A stretch of 17,664 nucleotides of DNA from JANPEZ01 sp031423155 (GTDB taxonomy: Bacteria; Actinomycetota; UBA4738; HRBIN12), in NCBI GenBank assembly GCA_031423155.1, contig JANPEZ010000082.1, positions 1 to 17,664 on the forward strand, in the 5' to 3' direction. The notes beneath the pieces are model-generated. The model had not been told where the DNA came from. It searched no databases and saw nothing but the letters and a program-made list of their open reading frames with translations. Below, piece after piece: positions 14,469-17,664 of the stretch (positions within the stretch are counted from its first letter, which is position 1; each line of letters starts with the position of its first letter). The translations under genes were made by a program, and so were the position numbers.

Positions 14469-14914
14469 GGGCCCCGGCGACGGTCGAGTTCTCCATTGAG
14501 GTCGACGCGCCCGCAGAGCGGGTATGGGAGATCACCAGCGACCCCAGGAACCTCCCGCACTGGGATAAGCACATAGAAAGGGTGCAGGTGCCGCCCGGTG
14601 GTCTGAGCGAAGGCTCCAAGTACGTCGTGAGGATGCGGTTCATGGCCGTTCGAGCACGCATCGACGCCGAGGTACTCGAGTGGGATCCGCCGCACCGTTC
14701 GGTTCTTCGGCTCCGGGGCCTGCTGAACGCGAAGATCTCGACCACTATCGCGTCGCTTCCCCACGATCGCTGCCTGCTCCGACAGGAGGTCGGATATCGC
14801 TTCTCCGGCGGAGCGCTCGGCGCCGTCGCGGCGCGCTCGCTTCAAGTGGTCGGCGGCGCCCAGCTCGCGCTCAAACGCGGAGTCCTCGCGCAGAAACGCC
14901 AGGCCGAGGACTGA
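14465..14914 (+). CDS. SRPBCC (polyketide cyclase/dehydrase-like) protein
   Basis: A 149-residue START-like protein: an N-terminal strand with the family hallmark IEVDAPAERVWEITSDPRNLPHWD, a run of central strands including AEVLEWDPPHRSVLR, and a C-terminal amphipathic helix ending in a basic tail. It should bind a hydrophobic small molecule; the ligand is unknown. The ATG at 14465 overlaps the stop of the flavin-barrel gene (ATGA). It is the last gene of the coupled cassette. The related SRPBCC protein at 5039-5473 also closes an operon by overlapping the stop of its upstream neighbour. Confidence 0.85.
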   Translation: MRAPATVEFSIEVDAPAERVWEITSDPRNLPHWDKHIERVQVPPGGLSEGSKYVVRMRFMAVRARIDAEVLEWDPPHRSVLRLRGLLNAKISTTIASLPHDRCLLRQEVGYRFSGGALGAVAARSLQVVGGAQLALKRGVLAQKRQAED

Positions 14915-14920
14915 TAGGGT
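14915..14920 (+). promoter_or_regulatory. Probable -10 box (TAGGGT) of a leaderless PAP2 transcript
   Basis: TAGGGT begins directly after the stop of the SRPBCC gene and ends 8 nt (CCGGCCTC) before the ATG at 14929. There is no ribosome-binding site in the gap. The -35 region would lie inside the preceding gene. Confidence 0.5.
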
Positions 14921-14928
14921 CCGGCCTC

Positions 14929-15513
14929 ATGCGCGTTAGGGACCTATCAGCGGCAGTGGCCCTGGCCGGTGCGGCCGCAGCCGTGGGGGCGATGGTCATG
15001 CGCCCGCAGGGACACGAAGCCGACACCGCCCTCTTCCACAAGATCAACGAGGGACACGGCGAGTCGGCGGATCGGTTCTTCTTCGGCGTCACCGAGCTCG
15101 GATCTCTCTGGGCGGCCGGCGCGGCCGCCGGTGCGCTGGCCCTGCTCGGCAGGCGCCGCGAAGCCGCGCAAGCCGCCGCCGCCGCAACCGCTACCTGGCT
15201 CGTGGGCCAAGGGGTCAAGAGGGTGGTCGACCGCCCGAGGCCCTACGAAGCCGACCGCGATGGCACCCGCCTGATGATCGGCGAGCCCCACGCCACCTCC
15301 TGGCCGAGCAGCCACCCGGCGGTGCTGACCACCTTCACCCGGGTCGCGGCTCGGGAGCTGGGACTTGGGTCCTTCGCAAGAACCGCCTTAACGGGCCTGG
15401 ACGGCGCCGTCGCCACCTCTCGGGTCTACCTCGGCGTTCACTACCCCGGCGACGTGCTGGCTGGATTGCTGATGGGTCGCGCGGTGGCGCGCCTTTGGCC
15501 CGGCCGCCGATAG
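14929..15513 (+). CDS. PAP2-superfamily membrane phosphatase
   Basis: A 194-residue membrane phosphatase of the PAP2 (PgpB/BacA-unrelated undecaprenyl-PP or lipid phosphatase) superfamily. All three catalytic motifs are present: KxxxxxxRP as Lys97 to Arg104-Pro105; PSxH as Pro126-Ser127-Ser128-His129; and SRxxxxxHxxxD as Ser164-Arg165, His171 and Asp175. His171 is the expected nucleophile and His129 the acid. About four to five hydrophobic helices are visible. Substrates in the family include phosphatidic acid, phosphatidylglycerol phosphate and undecaprenyl diphosphate, and the sequence does not choose between them. The ATG at 14929 is supported by the leaderless-type box; longer in-frame starts would overlap the SRPBCC gene. 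Its TAG stop is also the first half of the next gene's -10 box. Confidence 0.88.
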   Translation: MRVRDLSAAVALAGAAAAVGAMVMRPQGHEADTALFHKINEGHGESADRFFFGVTELGSLWAAGAAAGALALLGRRREAAQAAAAATATWLVGQGVKRVVDRPRPYEADRDGTRLMIGEPHATSWPSSHPAVLTTFTRVAARELGLGSFARTALTGLDGAVATSRVYLGVHYPGDVLAGLLMGRAVARLWPGRR

Positions 15514-15516
15514 ACT
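15511..15516 (+). promoter_or_regulatory. Probable -10 box (TAGACT) of the Lgt-like gene, overlapping the PAP2 stop codon
   Basis: TAGACT ends 7 nt before the ATG at 15524. Its first three bases are the TAG stop codon of the PAP2 gene. No ribosome-binding site fits in the GCGCGCG gap. Confidence 0.6.
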
Positions 15517-15523
15517 GCGCGCG

Positions 15524-16447
15524 ATGCCCAGCCTGATCGCTTCCCTCGGATGGCCGGTCCTTGACCGCTTCCGCCTCGGTGACTCCTTCGCCATATCTCC
15601 ACATGGACTCGGGATAGCGATCGGGTTCATGATCGGCGCGTCGCTCCTGACCCGCATAGCCCCGAGGCGCGGTGTCACCAAGGAGCACATGAGCTCGATG
15701 CTGACTTGGGCGATCGTCGGCGCGATCCTCGGGGCGCGGGTCTTCTACGTGATAGCCCACGTTTCGGAGTTCTCCGGGCCGGCGGAGTGGCTCCAGGTTT
15801 GGAACGGCGGTATCTCGCTGCTCGGGGGGATCGCCGGCGCGATACTCATCAATCTGCCGAGGATGCGCAAGTGGGGCTACGGCTATTTCCAGGTGCTGGA
15901 CGGCGCCGCCATCGCACTTCCTCTCGGGATCTTCATCGGCCGGATCGGGGACCTGATCATCGGCGATCACCTCGGAAAGCCCTCGAGCTGGCTACTGGCA
16001 TGGACCTACGAGGGAGGGGCGCTGGCCCCGCCCTTCAACTGTGTCCAGGAGAGCTGCCTGGTCGCGCTGCAAGGGGGTCACCAGGAGGCGATCACCAGGG
16101 CCGGCGCGAAGCTACTCGATGCGAACGGTGCCGTCATCGCCTCGGGGGTCGGAGTTCACCAGACCGCCCTCTACGACATGCTCCTGGCCGGGATCCTCTT
16201 CGGGTTCCTGTGGTTCTTCGGCAAGAAGGAACGTCGCATCGGAGTGCTGACTTTGACCTTCGGTCTCTACTACGGCCTGTCCAGAGTGCTTGAGGACTCT
16301 CTCAGGATCGACAAGCGCTTCGGCCCGTTCACCGGCTCGCAGTGGACCGCGCTGACGGTAGCCATGCTCTCGGCGCTGACATTGATCTGGTGGGCGCTTC
16401 ATCCCGCGGACGACGCCGGGTCGGGCGAACTCGCGGCGGAGACCTAG
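15524..16447 (+). CDS. lgt: Divergent prolipoprotein diacylglyceryl transferase (Lgt-like)
   Basis: A 307-residue seven-helix membrane protein of the Lgt family, which moves a diacylglyceryl group from phosphatidylglycerol to the lipobox Cys of prolipoproteins. The family layout is clear: LGIAIGFMIG, WNGGISLLGG, the GRIGDLIIGDHLG signature (139-151), VHQTALYD and YYGLSRVLED. Several conserved residues differ from the E. coli enzyme. His27 stands where Tyr26 is expected, Leu100 for His103 and Asp143 for the signature Asn146. The signature Glu is Asp148. Arg254 (Arg239 in E. coli) and Gly151 (Gly154) are kept. A Cys-containing insert (NCVQESC) precedes the last helices. It may be an active variant or a paralogue with altered function. 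Its stop shares CTAG with the convergent DinB gene. Confidence 0.82.
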   Translation: MPSLIASLGWPVLDRFRLGDSFAISPHGLGIAIGFMIGASLLTRIAPRRGVTKEHMSSMLTWAIVGAILGARVFYVIAHVSEFSGPAEWLQVWNGGISLLGGIAGAILINLPRMRKWGYGYFQVLDGAAIALPLGIFIGRIGDLIIGDHLGKPSSWLLAWTYEGGALAPPFNCVQESCLVALQGGHQEAITRAGAKLLDANGAVIASGVGVHQTALYDMLLAGILFGFLWFFGKKERRIGVLTLTFGLYYGLSRVLEDSLRIDKRFGPFTGSQWTALTVAMLSALTLIWWALHPADDAGSGELAAET

Positions 16448-16938
16448 CGGAGCGTTTCCCAGTACGCCCAGCCGTCGAGATCGGGAACGTCGAGGCCGAG
16501 CGCACCCAGGGTCGAGCAGATCTGCGTCCGGTGGTCGTTGCCGTGGTGTATGGCCTGGAGGAGCAGCAGACCCTCCGCGTGATCGAGGTCGTCCATGTCC
16601 TCGCGGTCGACGATGCGGGCGTGAAGCGTCCCGGCGTCCAACGCGTCGAGCATCTGAGTCCAGCGCTCGCCGATCTCGCGCATCATCGGGCGTAGTTCGG
16701 ACAGTGGCTTCGAGCCGGGATCCACGAACTCGGGGACGTCCGTCGTCGTCAGCCGGGTCAGGTAACGGTCATCGGCGAACACCAGATGGGTCAACGTCGC
16801 CAGTATCGAGCCGTAAGTGCCTGGGACCGATGAGTCCAGCGTCTCGGAGCCCAGCGTTTCCAACGGATCCATCAGCTTCGATGTCGCCCAGATGTGGTGA
16901 TCGAAGAATGCCCGGAGTTCGCTCGACGGAGTGGTCAT
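16444..16938 (-). CDS. DinB-family metal-binding protein
   Basis: A 164-residue four-helix-bundle protein of the DinB/YfiT-like family. The three metal-binding histidines are visible: His51 (ATLTHLVFADDRYL), His132 and His136 (AIHHGNDHRTQI). Relatives include thiol S-transferases and stress proteins; no specific reaction can be assigned. I chose ATG 16938 because it lies 2 nt after the stop of the upstream Mrp gene and gives the normal family length; the longer in-frame opening would overlap Mrp. No ribosome-binding site is obvious, so translation is probably coupled to mrp. Its stop is formed by the same CTAG as the Lgt stop. Confidence 0.87.
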   Translation of the reverse strand: MTTPSSELRAFFDHHIWATSKLMDPLETLGSETLDSSVPGTYGSILATLTHLVFADDRYLTRLTTTDVPEFVDPGSKPLSELRPMMREIGERWTQMLDALDAGTLHARIVDREDMDDLDHAEGLLLLQAIHHGNDHRTQICSTLGALGLDVPDLDGWAYWETLR

Positions 16939-16940
16939 CT

Positions 16941-17664
16941 TCAGTGCTGGTGCCCCGAGTGATCGTGGCCCCCGGCACTCGCCGGCGCAGACATCGCCAA
17001 GGACAGAGGTTTGCCGACCTTCGACTTCGTGGCCTTCGCTACCTGACGCGCTGCCTCGCGTAGCGCGACGCTCGCGGGCGCGTCCGGATCGGAAAGGACC
17101 AGAGGCCGTCCGGAATCGCCGCCCTCCCGAAGTGCCGGGATCAACGGCACCTGAGCCATCAAGGGAACCGACAGCGTGTCCGCCGCTTCCTGGCCGCCGC
17201 CACTTCCGAAGATCTCGTCGCGTTCGCCGCAATGGGGACACACGTAGTAGCTCATGTTCTCGACGACTCCGATGGGTCGAAGGTTCGTCCGTTCGGCCAT
17301 CTTGCCCGCCCGCTCGGCCACCTTTCGGGCGGCCTCCTGCGGGGTGGTCACGACCAGCATCGACGCGCCCGGCAGGAACGAGGCGAGCGATATCGAAACG
17401 TCTCCGGTCCCGGGAGGAAGATCGCAGAGCAAGAAGTCCAGATCGCCCCAGTAGACGTCGCCGAGGAACTGCTCGATCGCTTTGTGCAGCATCGGACCGC
17501 GCCAGATCACCGGCGTCTCTTCCGGGACGAAGAAGCCCATCGAGATGACCTTCACTCCGTGGGACTCCAGCGGCAGGATCATGTCGTTGAAACCGACCGG
17601 TTTGCCCGAGACGCCCATCATCCGAGGGACGCTGAATCCCCAGACGTCGGCGTCCAAGATCCCG
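16941..17664 (-). CDS. apbC: Mrp/NBP35-family Fe-S cluster carrier ATPase, N-terminus cut by window edge
   Basis: About 241 C-terminal residues of a P-loop scaffold/carrier that binds and transfers Fe-S clusters to apoproteins. The visible part begins at GILDADVWGFSVPRMMG, just after where the Walker A motif should lie, so the ATP-binding loop is outside the window. The Walker B-like DFLLCDLPPGTGD, the VVTTPQEAA strand, the VENMSYYVCPHCG stretch with the cluster-binding CxxC pair, and GVVENMSYY all match Mrp/ApbC. The protein ends in an unusual GGHDHSGHQH tail rich in His. The reading frame is open to the window edge. The DinB gene follows 2 nt downstream. Confidence 0.93.
   Translation of the reverse strand, partial: GILDADVWGFSVPRMMGVSGKPVGFNDMILPLESHGVKVISMGFFVPEETPVIWRGPMLHKAIEQFLGDVYWGDLDFLLCDLPPGTGDVSISLASFLPGASMLVVTTPQEAARKVAERAGKMAERTNLRPIGVVENMSYYVCPHCGERDEIFGSGGGQEAADTLSVPLMAQVPLIPALREGGDSGRPLVLSDPDAPASVALREAARQVAKATKSKVGKPLSLAMSAPASAGGHDHSGHQH

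Noticed and set aside
5474..16444. Rho-independent terminators at convergent gene ends
   Set aside because: Inspection of the junctions at 5470, 8660-8691, 11247 and 16444 shows no GC hairpin followed by a T run.
16939..17241. Longer N-terminus for the DinB protein
   Set aside because: It overlaps the Mrp coding region out of frame. The ATG at 16938 gives the usual family length.
1..17664. Mobile element, CRISPR, tRNA/rRNA or defence island
   Set aside because: No transposase, integrase, repeat-spacer array, tRNA-like cloverleaf or recognisable defence gene was seen. Coding style is uniform across the window.

Overview
The window is an ordinary-looking, very compact stretch of high-GC chromosome. 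Its gene families, frequent GTG starts, 4-nt start/stop overlaps and probable leaderless genes (a TAGACT/TAGGCT-like -10 box 7-8 nt before an ATG) suggest an actinobacterium (Actinomycetota), probably a poorly characterised lineage. This placement is inferred from style and families only. There are no RNA genes, insertion sequences, CRISPR arrays, phage genes or rho-independent terminators that I can see. The longest non-coding gap is about 170 nt and holds a TPP riboswitch.

Left part (1-7131). The left edge cuts a minus-strand imidazolonepropionase gene (hutI). Divergent from it is an 877-residue cytosolic protein with five PAS domains and a HisKA_3/HATPase-like C-terminus. That C-terminus has lost the phospho-acceptor His and the key ATP-site residues, so it looks like a pseudo-histidine kinase. 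It is followed by a drug/sugar-type MFS transporter with its own apparent leaderless promoter, and by a small SRPBCC protein coupled to the transporter by a GTGA overlap. Facing them is a membrane-anchored PAS-GGDEF diguanylate cyclase (GGEEF active site, intact RxxD inhibitory site).

Middle part (7132-12047). A clear TPP riboswitch precedes a CytX-like NCS1 permease, probably a thiamine-precursor (HMP) importer. A small cupin gene on the opposite strand overlaps the permease tail. The cupin gene and pepA (M17 leucyl aminopeptidase) have divergent, overlapping promoters. pepA is followed 2 nt later by a PIG-L/LmbE-family deacetylase. A class I methyltransferase gene lies convergent to these.

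Right part (12048-17664). A four-gene translationally coupled cassette comes first: an 8-TM protein of unknown family, a degenerate CPBP-type membrane protein, a tandem FMN-binding split-barrel protein and a second SRPBCC protein. It appears to begin with a six-codon leaderless mini-ORF. A PAP2 phosphatase and a divergent Lgt-like protein follow, each with an apparent leaderless promoter; the Lgt promoter box overlaps the PAP2 stop codon. On the minus strand, an Mrp/ApbC-type Fe-S P-loop protein (cut by the right edge) and a DinB-family protein form a pair transcribed toward lgt.

I see no obvious new defence or biosynthetic system. The most unusual items are the pseudo-kinase, the Lgt-like protein with several key residues replaced, the mini-ORF-led membrane/flavin cassette, and the repeated leaderless-promoter architecture.
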